The notes beneath the pieces were generated by a model. The model was not told where the DNA came from, did not search any database, and saw nothing but the letters and a program-made list of their open reading frames with translations. Made by a program: the position numbers and the translations under genes. A DNA stretch of 64,000 bases. It comes from Arthrobacter sp. U41 (GTDB lineage: Bacteria > Actinomycetota > Actinomycetes > Actinomycetales > Micrococcaceae). Every line of letters starts with the position of its first letter. The first letter of the stretch is position 1. Shown here in pieces: positions 32,625 to 40,598 of this stretch. The stretch lies in NCBI RefSeq assembly GCF_001750145.1, contig NZ_CP015732.1:434001-498000 (forward strand), in the 5' to 3' direction.

Positions 32625-33216
32625 GTGAGTACAGCAGAACATCACCCCCGCAGCCGCCGGGAAACCGCCCCAGGGCATCAAGAGCAGCAGTCCAATCAGC
32701 ACCCCGATGAAACGCACGGCGGTAAGGACGGCAAGGGCAGCGGAGACGGCCACAGCGGCCAGGGCTCATCCAGAATGTATCTCAAATTCGCCCTCATACT
32801 GCTGGTCAGCCTCGCGCTGATGTGGGTATTGTCAATGTCGATGGTCCGCTCCATCGATCACTTCTATTTCAACCTGAGCAACTTCTGGATGGCATTGCTG
32901 ATGGTGTCAGCGATGGCGATTGTCATGACCGCGGGCATGTGGTCCATGTTCAAGAACAGAAAAGCCAACATCGCGATGCTGGTTGGTTACGCTGTGCTGT
33001 TCGGTGCCGTTTTTGCGCTCGGCCGCACAGACGTTCGTTGGCAACGAGCGGTTTCTCAAATCCATGATTCCGCATCATTCCCGCGCGCTCCTTGTCTGTC
33101 AGGAATCAGACATCACCGATCCTGAGATCATTGAGCTGTGTGATTCCATCGTGAAATCCCAGCAAGAGGAGATCACTCAGATGCAGGCGATCCTTGACCG
33201 CTATGCCTCAGACTGA
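32625..33216 (+). pseudogene. Membrane-bound DUF305 protein, frameshifted
   Basis: From a GTG at 32625 with AAAGGAG upstream, the first frame encodes a His-rich N-terminus and three membrane helices (YLKFALILLVSLALMWVLSM, FWMALLMVSAMAIVMTAGMW, MLVGYAVLFGAVFALG). At about 33030 similarity moves to the +1 frame: QTFVGNERFLKSMIPHHSRA, then VCQESDITDPEIIELC and the usual DUF305 end at a TGA (33214-33216). Removal of a single base (an A near GGCCGCACAGACG) restores one continuous protein of about 196 aa. It is either an inactivating indel, programmed shift or sequencing error; a plain lesion is most likely. Confidence 0.8.
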
Positions 33217-33457
33217 GAGCGGCCAGCTGGCAAAAGTGAACCCAGCACCATAGCACCATGGTCCCTTTTGTCGCTGAAGCCAAGGTCGTTGGCTGATGCC
33301 GGCCATCAACGGCGGCGGGCAGTCGTTTTCACGGGTGGCCGCGCTGCTCCGGGCCCGGCGTAACAGGTTATAGTCGGCCTCCGGTTCGTGCGTAGAGCTT
33401 CCCTTCGGCATTGGAAGGGGACCCCCACGCCGTCCGGGGCCGGAGTCAGTGCCCTGC

Positions 33458-33631
33458 CCGAGTTTGCCGCCGAGGCGTTGGCGCATGAGAGCGCTGGCGT
33501 TGTTGAGCCCGACGATCTTCACGTCCTTGCCATGGTGGTGGTCTTTCTCGGTGATGGCGTCCATGGCAGCAATTGTGGAGGCGTCCCGGAGGTGGGAGGC
33601 GTGCATGTCGATATCCACGTACACGGGGTCC
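33458..33631 (-). pseudogene. sulP 3' fragment (direct repeat, right copy)
   Basis: The minus strand encodes [20 protein letters not shown], then [20 protein letters not shown], the end of a SulP STAS domain. It aligns ungapped to 12166-12339 inside intact sulP at about 87% identity. The native stop has been lost and the rest of sulP is absent; the fragment abuts the aldolase tail at 33639. It marks the right boundary of the island. Confidence 0.85.
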
Positions 33632-33638
33632 AAGTCGT

Positions 33639-33959
33639 ATTACCGAGGTCCTCGCGGCCGCGTTCGAGCGGCTCAACATCCACACCGGCGTTGACGTCCA
33701 CGGGGTCATGGCCGCGGCCGATGACGTCGTCAAGCCCATCATCACGCGCATGCCCATCATGGACCGCGCCTCCATCATGCAGGGCTACGCCGGCGTCTAC
33801 TCCTCCTTCCTCATCCACGCAGAACGCGCCGCCGAGCGCTACGGCGTCCCGGCCTGGCAGATCCTCGAGGAAATCGGCCGGGCCGGCTACGTCGGCGGAC
33901 AGGAAGACATGATCGTCGACGTCGCAGTCCAGCTCGCCTCCTGCGCACGCGTCGCCTAA
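33639..33959 (+). pseudogene. C-terminal fragment of 4-hydroxy-2-oxovalerate aldolase
   Basis: The frame starts mid-protein at ITEVLAAAFERLNIHTGVDV and runs through VKPIITRMPIMDRASIMQGY, then HAERAAERYGVPAWQILEEI and VGGQEDMIVDVAVQL to a TAA. This is the C-terminal domain of DmpG/MhpE-type aldolase. The catalytic TIM barrel is missing and sulP sequence replaces it, so it is non-functional. The downstream terminator is intact, suggesting this end is the original chromosomal position. Confidence 0.85.
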
Positions 33960-33976
33960 CCCACCACCGCACGAAC

Positions 33977-34020
33977 GACGGAACCCCGCCGCTGAGCATG
34001 CTCAGTGGCGGGGTTCCGTC
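33977..34020. terminator. Strong bidirectional terminator hairpin
   Basis: GACGGAACCCCGCC and GGCGGGGTTCCGTC pair perfectly, followed inward by CTGAG/CTCAG with one G/T mismatch and a CATG loop. GTTTATT follows on the plus strand. It lies 18 bp after the aldolase fragment's stop. A shorter relative is at 11339-11378. Confidence 0.88.
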
Positions 34021-34171
34021 GTTTATTGGTGCTTTCCGGCTGGCCGCGCTCCAGCCCAGTTACTTCCTTCCGCAACCCGTTTCCGCTCCGGAGAACCGCG
34101 GGATTCCGAGGTTTTGGGGCGGAGGCGGGCGGGAGCGGGGGAAGTAACCGGGCAGGAGCGGCGGCCTGGGC

Positions 34172-34225
34172 TTAGCTGCGCTTTAGGAACAGGCTGACGC
34201 CGTGGTCGACATCGGCGGCGGCGGT
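34172..34225 (-). pseudogene. Extreme C-terminus of an unidentified protein
   Basis: The minus strand reads DVDHGVSLFLKRS then TAA. Its position relative to the terminator matches the fragment at 11546-11617, which ends NGDVSCS. Both appear to be tails of the same unknown gene, separated here by the small ORFs at 34238-34560. Confidence 0.35.
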
Positions 34226-34237
34226 GGCCCTGCTTAC

Positions 34238-34381
34238 TTATGCGGCGGCGGCCGGAACTTCCGCGGCGGATCCTTCGTAGTACCAGCCGGCCCATGCGGT
34301 ATGGACGAGCACTGTCGAGCGGTCCTCCGGTGATGGCGATGTGGCGTGATCCGGGAGGCCGTTGAGGCTGACTACCGTCAT
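34238..34381 (-). CDS. Small ORF, 47 aa, coupled to the upstream fragment
   Basis: The ATG at 34381 has GAAGGA 6 bases upstream and overlaps the TGA of the preceding frame (ATGA). The product begins MTVVSLNGLPDHAT and includes AWAGWYYEGSAAEVPAAAA at its end. There is no signal peptide or membrane helix. It is not a family I recognise. A good ribosome site and stop-start overlap argue that it is translated, but its setting among gene debris lowers confidence. Confidence 0.42.
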   Translation of the reverse strand: MTVVSLNGLPDHATSPSPEDRSTVLVHTAWAGWYYEGSAAEVPAAAA

Positions 34382-34560
34382 GATGCGTCCTTCAAAAAGG
34401 GGCCCGGACCGACTTCCCCCAAGGAAGGCGGCACGGGCACTGGGGCGGTTGAGATGCATTTGGGGAGCAGGCCGACGTGGCGGTTGCTCATGACGTCCGC
34501 GGCGGTCCAGCCGTCGAGGGCGTAATCCGCCAGGCACGGGTCCGATTGCGGCTGTTTTAC
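34378..34560 (-). pseudogene. Fragment of the same unidentified protein as at 11546 (copy 2)
   Basis: The minus-strand frame contains ADYALDGWTAADVMSNRHV, related to AEYHLDGWTAPDLMSNGDV at 11546-11617, and then runs on to a TGA at 34378. No ribosome-binding site was found for its possible starts, so I treat it as a remnant. Confidence 0.42.
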
Positions 34561-34749
34561 TCCACAGGCGGCTTTCGGCGTGTCCGGCATCACATTTGGT
34601 GCTGTTTCAACGGTAGGGCCGCCCTTGCGTGTTGGGGAATACCCATTTCGGGCCCATTGAAAGCTTTTGCGTATCAGTGCCGCGAGCTGCGCCCGGTGGA
34701 CGGGCATTTCTCCACTCGGCGCCGCATTCGGGAGCCCTCCTGCAGTCAC

Positions 34750-34857
34750 CGTTCGTCACAGATGGCCGCTATGAACCTTCCAAAGCGGCCATCTCTGGCG
34801 AATGGTTGACCGCGCGGGTGGAAGCAACGGGCCAGAGCGGCCATCTGTGACGAATCG
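34750..34857. repeat. Palindromic repeat, family A (copies at 34.7 and 60.3-60.7 kb)
   Basis: TTCGTCACAGATGGCCGCT is followed by AGCGGCCATC and, about 35 bp later, by a second inverted half AGCGGCCATCTGTGACGAA. Related units lie at 60279, 60381 and 60630. It sits directly beyond the 3' end of the GNAT gene. Confidence 0.75.
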
Positions 34858-34865
34858 TTGAAGTC

Positions 34866-35435
34866 CTACGCGGGCTGGCGGGACTTCCATTCGTCCTCGA
34901 TGAGGGCGTAGACGGCTTCGGTGGCCCATTGACCCTTGTAGTGCCACTTGTCCACCTGGGTGGATTCCAGCCGCATGCCGAGGCGTTCGCACAGCGCCGC
35001 GGAGGCGGTGTTGAGGGCATCCAGCTTGGCCTCGATCCGGTGGAAACGGAGTTTCTCGAAGCCCAGCTTGAGCAGGGCCGCGGCGGCCTCCGTCGCGATG
35101 CCCTTTCCGCGGGCTGCCGGGGGGAGGCTCCATCCGATCTCGGCCTGCCCGCAGCCGGGCAGCCATTTCAGGACCACCTCACCGAGCAGCCCGGGCGAGT
35201 CCGCGGCCTCGATGGCCAGGCAGATCCAGTCACCCTCCTTTTCGAAGACGAAGTTGGCGTACTTGCCCACGGACTCCATCGACTGGGTGTGGCTCTTCGC
35301 GTCCCCGGGCAGGAACCGGGCGGTCTCGGGCAGCGAATGGTAGGCGTGGTACGCGTCCAGGTCCCCGGCCTCGAAGCGGCGCAGCACCAGCCGTTCGGTG
35401 CGGATCGGCAGCGGGAGGGGCTTGGGTTCCGTCAT
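34866..35435 (-). CDS. GNAT-family N-acetyltransferase (RimJ/RimL type)
   Basis: A cytoplasmic 189-aa acetyltransferase. The N-terminus TERLVLRRFEAGDLDAYHAY is typical of the RimJ/RimL branch. The acetyl-CoA loop is PAARGKGIATEAAAALLKLG (about residues 105-124), followed by FHRIEAKLDALNTASAALCE and LGMRLE. It is compatible with acetylation of a protein N-terminus, an aminoglycoside or a small amine; substrate unknown. It is monocistronic on the minus strand, with palindromic repeats of different families on either side. Confidence 0.9.
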   Translation of the reverse strand: MTEPKPLPLPIRTERLVLRRFEAGDLDAYHAYHSLPETARFLPGDAKSHTQSMESVGKYANFVFEKEGDWICLAIEAADSPGLLGEVVLKWLPGCGQAEIGWSLPPAARGKGIATEAAAALLKLGFEKLRFHRIEAKLDALNTASAALCERLGMRLESTQVDKWHYKGQWATEAVYALIEDEWKSRQPA

Positions 35436-35449
35436 GCCCCCACGCTACC

Positions 35450-35511
35450 CATCGATTGCTCCACAAGTGCCGTTTTGGGCCGCGAAAAGGGCCGCTACGG
35501 AGCCGCCGATG
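35450..35511. repeat. 62-bp palindromic repeat, family B, copy 1
   Basis: Begins CATCGATTGCTCC and ends GGAGCCGCCGATG, with GGGCCGCGAAAAGGGCCGC in the middle. Same length and orientation as copy 2 at 36299-36360. The two bracket the SDR gene. Confidence 0.8.
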
Positions 35512-35548
35512 ACAATAAACCACTCTCGTGCGGCGCATTCGTGCGGGA

Positions 35549-36280
35549 TCAGGTCAGGCGCTCCCCGGTGACGCGAGCCAGATGGTCCACCAGTTCGTCC
35601 TGCAGCCGGTGGTCGAAGGCGGCCCGGTGTGCTTTCTGCAGGTGCTGATGGTGCCAATAGCCGCCGCTCGTGCACGCCCCGGGGTCGTCGCTGGTGGCGA
35701 GCCATTCCTGCGTGACGTGGCCGAGCCGCAGGTCGTCGGGGGCGCCGCGGCCGCCCATCCTGGTGGGCACCCAGCCGGGATCGACGGCGTTGCTGAGGAC
35801 ATCCGGCCATAACCGGGCGACGGCGAACGCGAGGGCGGTGACGTAGAGCTTGCTGTCGGAGTAGGACACGCTGTGCGCCGCTCCGCCCCGGGTGATGCCG
35901 GTGAGGTCGGCGCGGCCGCCGCGGTGCATGCCGCTGCTGAGGTAGATCAGCCGGTGCGGGCGGTGGATGAGGGCGGTGAGCAGGTAGGGGGCGGCGACGT
36001 TGACCTGAAAAATATCTGCGCCGGTGAGGATGCCCGCGTTGTGGATCACGGCGTCCACGGGACCGGCCCGGTTCACCTGGTCGGCGACGTCGCGCGTTTC
36101 CCCGACGTCCGACAGGTCACCGATGACGCTGAGCGCGCCGCGGTCCAGGAGATCCTGTACCGCGGCCAGGCGGCCGGCGCTGCGTGCGTGCACGATGACA
36201 CGGTGGCCGCTATCGAGCAGGGATTCTGCGGTGGCCCGTCCAAGCCCGTCGGTGGAGCCGGTGATGAAGATCCGCGCCAT
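35549..36280 (-). CDS. Short-chain dehydrogenase/reductase
   Basis: A 243-aa NAD(P)-dependent SDR. The coenzyme loop is FITGSTDGLGRATAESLL (TGxxxGxG) and the Asp/Asn motif region is IHNAGIL. Catalytic Ser is in LIYLSSGMHRGG and the YSDSK motif supplies Tyr and Lys. The ATG at 36280 has GGAAGGAGGATTG directly upstream; an earlier ATG would place the start in the neighbouring repeat. Substrate unknown. It is bracketed by two direct 62-bp repeats, as if inserted with them. Confidence 0.9.
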   Translation of the reverse strand: MARIFITGSTDGLGRATAESLLDSGHRVIVHARSAGRLAAVQDLLDRGALSVIGDLSDVGETRDVADQVNRAGPVDAVIHNAGILTGADIFQVNVAAPYLLTALIHRPHRLIYLSSGMHRGGRADLTGITRGGAAHSVSYSDSKLYVTALAFAVARLWPDVLSNAVDPGWVPTRMGGRGAPDDLRLGHVTQEWLATSDDPGACTSGGYWHHQHLQKAHRAAFDHRLQDELVDHLARVTGERLT

Positions 36281-36298
36281 CAATCCTCCTTCCTGTCC

Positions 36299-36360
36299 CA
36301 TCGGCTGCTCCGTAGACGCCGTATTGGGCCGCCAAAAGGGCCGCTACGGAGCAACCGATG
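36299..36360. repeat. 62-bp palindromic repeat, family B, copy 2 (supplies the ackA stop)
   Basis: CATCGGCTGCTCCGTAG at the left pairs with CTACGGAGCAACCGATG at the right, with one mismatch. The central TTGGGCCGCCAAAAGGGCC matches copy 1 closely. The last codons of ackA (SSVAP and the TAG stop) are encoded by the right arm of this repeat. Confidence 0.82.
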
Positions 36361-37513
36361 AGTGGGTGACGACCGCGGCCGTGGCCTCGGCGATGGCCCG
36401 CTCCTCGTCGGTGGGGACCACGAGCACAGGGATGGCGGAGGAGGGTGCGGAGATCACGCGGGGTTCCTTGGACCGCTCCCGGTTCAGGCCGGCGTCGAGC
36501 TGCACACCGAGGGCGCCCAGCCGCTCGGCGACGAGGGTGCGGAACTGGTGCGAGTTCTCCCCGATCCCGGCGGTGAAGACGAGGGCCTTCGCCCCGCCGA
36601 CGGCCACGTGGTAGCCGCCGATGTACTTCGCGAGCCGGTAGGAGGCGACCGCGAGCGCCATGGCTGCCCTGGCGTCGCCGGCTTCCGCGGACTCCACCAC
36701 GGAGCGCATGTCGTTGTTGCCGGCCAGCCCCTTGAGCCCGGACTGGCGGTTGAGCATGGAATCGAGGTCCTCCGGGGACCAGCCGGCCCGGCCGAGGAAC
36801 ACCAGGATGGACGGGTCCAGGTCACCGGAGCGGGTGCCCATCACCAGGCCCTCCAGCGGGGTGAAGCCCATGGAGGTGTCCACGGACTTGCCGCCGCGGA
36901 TCGCCGTGACCGAGGCCCCGTTGCCGAGGTGGGCGACGATGGCGTCGAACTCGTCCACCGGGATATCCAGCAGCGCTGCGGCCCGGTGCGCGACGTATTC
37001 GTGCGAGGTGCCGTGGAAGCCGTAGCGGCGGATCCCGTGGTTCGTGTAGAGCTCGTCCGGCACCGCGTAGCGCCAGGCGTGCTCCGGCAGGGTGCGGTGG
37101 AAGGCGGTGTCGAACACGGCAACCTGCGGCATGTCCGGCCACTTCTTCGCAATGGCACGGATGCCCAGGACGTTGGCCGGGTTGTGCAGGGGCGCCAGCG
37201 GATTGAGCCGCTCGATCGCGCGGGTGATCTCGTTGTCGATCAGCACCGGCTCGCCGAAGCGCTCGCCGCCGTGCACCACGCGGTGGCCCACGGCATCGAG
37301 CGTCCGGTCCCCCAGCGCGGCGTGGATCTCCGCGTCGACCTGTTCCAGTGCCTCGGCGTGGTCGCGGGGGCCCTCGAGCTGGCCGTCGCCCTCGCCGCCG
37401 CTGCCCATGCCGATCTTCTCGACCAGCCCTTCGGCGAGCACACTGCCGGCCTCGACGTCGCGGACCTGGAACTTCAGCGAGGACGACCCTGAGTTGATAA
37501 CGAGCACGAGCAT
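36344..37513 (-). CDS. ackA: Acetate kinase
   Basis: Interconverts acetate plus ATP with acetyl phosphate plus ADP in the cytoplasm, 389 aa. Family signatures are VLVINSGSSSLKFQV at the N-terminus (phosphate-binding Ser-rich loop) and KSVDTSMGFTPLEGLVMGTR in the middle, with IVAHLGNGAS before it and VFTAGIGENS near the end. GTAGGAGG precedes the ATG. It acts with Pta (37972), which is upstream on the same strand, but a small opposite-strand gene separates them. The final five residues and stop come from a palindromic repeat. Confidence 0.97.
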   Translation of the reverse strand: MLVLVINSGSSSLKFQVRDVEAGSVLAEGLVEKIGMGSGGEGDGQLEGPRDHAEALEQVDAEIHAALGDRTLDAVGHRVVHGGERFGEPVLIDNEITRAIERLNPLAPLHNPANVLGIRAIAKKWPDMPQVAVFDTAFHRTLPEHAWRYAVPDELYTNHGIRRYGFHGTSHEYVAHRAAALLDIPVDEFDAIVAHLGNGASVTAIRGGKSVDTSMGFTPLEGLVMGTRSGDLDPSILVFLGRAGWSPEDLDSMLNRQSGLKGLAGNNDMRSVVESAEAGDARAAMALAVASYRLAKYIGGYHVAVGGAKALVFTAGIGENSHQFRTLVAERLGALGVQLDAGLNRERSKEPRVISAPSSAIPVLVVPTDEERAIAEATAAVVTHSSVAP

Positions 37514-37707
37514 GGGGCCTCCTACGCCTTGGCTTCTGCGCTGACCCCGGAGGGAGCGTCGGGACTGGCATCACGCCGGAGCCTGGCGGAGCGCTCCGTG
37601 GAAACCACTATAAATTGCCGGGCGGACCCGGCGGCCAATCCGTTGCGAAAGCCGCGGCGGACGCCTAGAGTCGGCGGACCAACCGGAGCATTCACGAAGG
37701 GATTTCC

Positions 37708-37971
37708 ATGACTGACGAAGCGATCCAGCCAGAGAGCACCGAGCCGGAGAGCACCGAGCCGGCCAGCGGGTCCGGAAAGCAGGATCCCACCGGCGTCGAG
37801 GGCACGAACCCGGCCCTGGACGACACTGGGAAGCTCAAGGCCGCCGAGACCGGGGATGCCCCCGAGGCGCCCGAGAATTTCGAGGACCTGGATCTCACGC
37901 CGGCGGGCCTGTCCGATGAGCCCGCCAAGCAGGAGGATCCCGACAGCCCGGCGGAGCCGGAAAACAGCTGA
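37708..37971 (+). CDS. Small acidic, probably disordered protein
   Basis: An 87-aa protein from an ATG with GAAGGG 6 bases upstream. It is rich in Glu, Pro, Asp, Thr and Ser, with a repeated ESTEPESTEP near the start, no hydrophobic core and no membrane helix. It is therefore likely intrinsically disordered. It lies on the opposite strand between ackA and pta, and its TGA abuts the pta TAG head to head. No family recognised; base composition resembles neighbouring genes. Confidence 0.7.
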   Translation: MTDEAIQPESTEPESTEPASGSGKQDPTGVEGTNPALDDTGKLKAAETGDAPEAPENFEDLDLTPAGLSDEPAKQEDPDSPAEPENS

Positions 37972-40137
37972 CTAGGCACGGGCGGCCGCGGACGCCGGCA
38001 CGGCGGCCGGCTCTGCGGCCGGCTCTGCGGCGGCCGGCACAGCGGCCGGCTCTGCTGCAGCGGGCTCCGCGGACTGGGCCTGGATGGCGGTGATGGCCAC
38101 CGTGTTCACGATGTCCTCCACGGTGCAGCCGCGGGAGAGGTCGTTGACCGGCTTGCGCAGCCCCTGCAGCACCGGCCCGACGGCGACCGCGCCGGAGGAC
38201 TGCTGGACCGCCTTGTAGGTGTTGTTGCCGGTGTTGAGGTCCGGGAAGATGAACACCGTCGCCTGCCCCGCCACGGTCGAGCCGGGCATCTTCGACTCGG
38301 CGATGGCGGCGTCGACGGCGGCGTCGTACTGGATGGGCCCTTCCACGGCGAGGTCCGGGCGGCGTGAGCGCACGAGCTCGGTGGCCTGGCGGACCGCGTC
38401 CACGGCCTCGCCGGCGCCCGAGCCGCCGGTGGAGTAGGACAGCATCGCCACCCGCGGCTCCACGCCGAACTGGGCCGCGGTTTCGGCCGAGGCCAGCGCG
38501 ATGTCCGCGAGCTGCTCCACGTTGGGCTCCGGGTTCACGGCGCAGTCGCCGTAGACCAGCACCCGGTCCGGCATCAGCATCAGGAACACCGAGGAGACGA
38601 TCTTGACGCCGTCGCGGGTCTTGACGAACTCCAGCGCCGGCCGGATGGTGTGCGCGGTGGTGTGGGCGGCGCCGGAGACCATCCCATCCACGACGCCGAG
38701 CTGGACCATCATGGTGCCGAAGTAGCTCTCGTCCTGCATGACCTCGAGGGCCTTGGCCAGGTCCACGCCCTTGTGCGCCCGCAGCTCCGCGTATTTCTCC
38801 GCGAACCCCTGGCGCAGCTCCGAGGTGGCGGGATCGATGATGTTGATGCCGGTGAGGTCGATGCCCTGGGTGGAGGCGAGCTCGCGGACGTCGGATTCGC
38901 GGCCCAGCACGGTCAGCTCGCAGACGTCGCGGCGGCGCAGGATCTCCGCGGCCCGCAGGATGCGGACATCCGTGCCCTCGGGCAGGACGATGTGGCGGCG
39001 TTCCGAGCGGGCCCGCTCGATCAGGTCGTGCAGGAAGCGCAGCGGCGTCATCCGCTCCAGCCGCGGCAGGTGCAGCCGCTCCAGCAGTTCCGCCTCGTCC
39101 ACCCGGCGCGCCCACAGCCCCAGCGCCGAGGCCACCTTGCGGCGGTGCCCGGACCAGATCTCGCTGCGCACCTCGGAAACGCGTTTCGCAGTCACATAGG
39201 TGTCATCGGGGGCGGCGAAAATCGGGAACGGGGCCTGCGCCAGCAGCGAATAGATGGTGGGGTCCGGGGCCAGTCCGCCGGTGAGGATCAGGGCGGAGGG
39301 CACCGGGAACTCCGGCGAGAACGAGGAGGCCAGGCAGGCGACGAGCACGTCGGCGCGGTCACCGGGCACGATCACCAGCGCGCCGTCGTCGAGCACGTGC
39401 AGGAAGTTGGCCACACTCATGGCCGCGACCTTCACCGACCGCACGTCGCGCTCCAGGTCGGCCAGGCCCGCCACCTGGCCGATGCCCATGGCGGCGGCGA
39501 CCTCGCCGGTGGTGGGCCGGGCGATCTCCTCCAGCTCCGGCAGGACGTACACGGGACGGCCGGAGGCGCCCGGGCGGACCGCGGCGGCGATGGCCTCAAG
39601 GTCCTCCGGATCGGCGCGGTTGACCATGATGGCCAGCAGCGTGCAGCGTTCGGCGACGAGTTCCTTGCGGGCGACCTCGACGGCGTCGACGGTCTCCGCG
39701 ACGGTGCGGCCCTTCGCGCCGACGACGGCGACGACCGCGGCGGCGAGGTTGTTCGCCAGCCGGGCGTTGAGGTCGAACTCGACGGCGGCGTCCTGGCCGG
39801 TGAGGTCGGTGCCCTCCACGATCACCACGTCACAGTGCCGGGACATCTCGGCGAAGATCTCCACGCAGCGGGAGTCGATCTCCTCGCGCTTGCCCTCGGC
39901 GAGCAGGCTGCGGACTTCCGGGAAGGTCAGCCCGCCGCGGCAGCGGTCGTCGTCGAGGTTGAACCGGGACTTCATCAGGGCCACCATGGGGTCCGAGGCA
40001 ACGTCGTGCCCGTTGACCACGGGCTTGAAGAACCCGATCCGGTCCGCATGCCGGTGCAGCGTGTCCGCCAGGCCCAGGGCAATAAGCGACTTCCCGGAGC
40101 CCGGGGTGGTCGCGCTGACGTAGATTCCTTTGGCCAT
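37972..40137 (-). CDS. pta: Phosphate acetyltransferase, long form
   Basis: Interconverts acetyl-CoA and acetyl phosphate. The 721-aa protein has an N-terminal P-loop domain (IYVSATTPGSGKSLIALG), a middle DRTGG-type domain (about 210-330), and the catalytic PTA_PTB domain (about 365-690) with HIVLPEGTDVRILRAAEIL, LGVVDGMVSGAAHTTAHTIR, and NTGNNTYKAVQQSSGAVAVG. An unusual Ala/Pro/Glu-rich tail of about 30 residues (such as AEPAAVPAAAEPAAEPAAV) follows the catalytic domain. It lies upstream of ackA on the same strand, with an opposite-strand ORF between. Confidence 0.96.
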   Translation of the reverse strand: MAKGIYVSATTPGSGKSLIALGLADTLHRHADRIGFFKPVVNGHDVASDPMVALMKSRFNLDDDRCRGGLTFPEVRSLLAEGKREEIDSRCVEIFAEMSRHCDVVIVEGTDLTGQDAAVEFDLNARLANNLAAAVVAVVGAKGRTVAETVDAVEVARKELVAERCTLLAIMVNRADPEDLEAIAAAVRPGASGRPVYVLPELEEIARPTTGEVAAAMGIGQVAGLADLERDVRSVKVAAMSVANFLHVLDDGALVIVPGDRADVLVACLASSFSPEFPVPSALILTGGLAPDPTIYSLLAQAPFPIFAAPDDTYVTAKRVSEVRSEIWSGHRRKVASALGLWARRVDEAELLERLHLPRLERMTPLRFLHDLIERARSERRHIVLPEGTDVRILRAAEILRRRDVCELTVLGRESDVRELASTQGIDLTGINIIDPATSELRQGFAEKYAELRAHKGVDLAKALEVMQDESYFGTMMVQLGVVDGMVSGAAHTTAHTIRPALEFVKTRDGVKIVSSVFLMLMPDRVLVYGDCAVNPEPNVEQLADIALASAETAAQFGVEPRVAMLSYSTGGSGAGEAVDAVRQATELVRSRRPDLAVEGPIQYDAAVDAAIAESKMPGSTVAGQATVFIFPDLNTGNNTYKAVQQSSGAVAVGPVLQGLRKPVNDLSRGCTVEDIVNTVAITAIQAQSAEPAAAEPAAVPAAAEPAAEPAAVPASAAARA

Positions 40138-40292
40138 GGTTCGCCCTTTGCTGTGCTGGTGCTCGGTCCCTCCATACTTTCACTTGTTGCCGCGGTTTCT
40201 CCATGCGCCGCCCGGGGGCCGCCCGCGGGACTTTGGCCCCTTACCCTTCCGGCGCCCGCCAGCCAGGGTGGGGGGACAGAGCGGAGGACCTC

Positions 40293-40598
40293 TTGGAAAC
40301 GCTTCATGTTGAACTGCAGGACATCGGCGGTACAGCCTGGTGGGCCCGGATCCTCACCACGCTCGCGTCCCAGTCCGGCAGTGTGCAGTTCCGGTTCGTT
40401 GGCCGGGTGGCCGACGAGGTCCGCTATTCGAGTTCCACCTTCGCGTCCCCGACGCCGATCTCGCCGACGCCGCCGGAAGAACAATGGGCCCCCGGAATGA
40501 CCCGCAGCCTGGAAGAGCTCGTCAGCGACATCCGGCACGACGGATGGACCCAGACAGGCAGCGGAAGCGAACCCTGGTCCCTGACTTTCGAACGGTGA
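40293..40598 (+). CDS. Hypothetical protein, TTG start
   Basis: A 101-aa ORF. The TTG at 40293 is favoured because GGAGG lies 5 bases before it and the frame upstream has no coding character. The product starts LETLHVELQDIGGTAWWARI, with a Ser/Thr/Pro loop (FASPTPISPTPPEEQWAPG) and a hydrophilic C-terminus. It is small, soluble and not a family I recognise. It is divergent from pta. Confidence 0.6.
   Translation: METLHVELQDIGGTAWWARILTTLASQSGSVQFRFVGRVADEVRYSSSTFASPTPISPTPPEEQWAPGMTRSLEELVSDIRHDGWTQTGSGSEPWSLTFER

Noticed and set aside
38650..40500. Long plus-strand open frame of 616 codons antisense to pta
   Set aside because: It mirrors the pta codon structure in GC-rich DNA, with His/Gly/Asp/Arg-rich low-complexity sequence and no family resemblance; pta is unambiguous.
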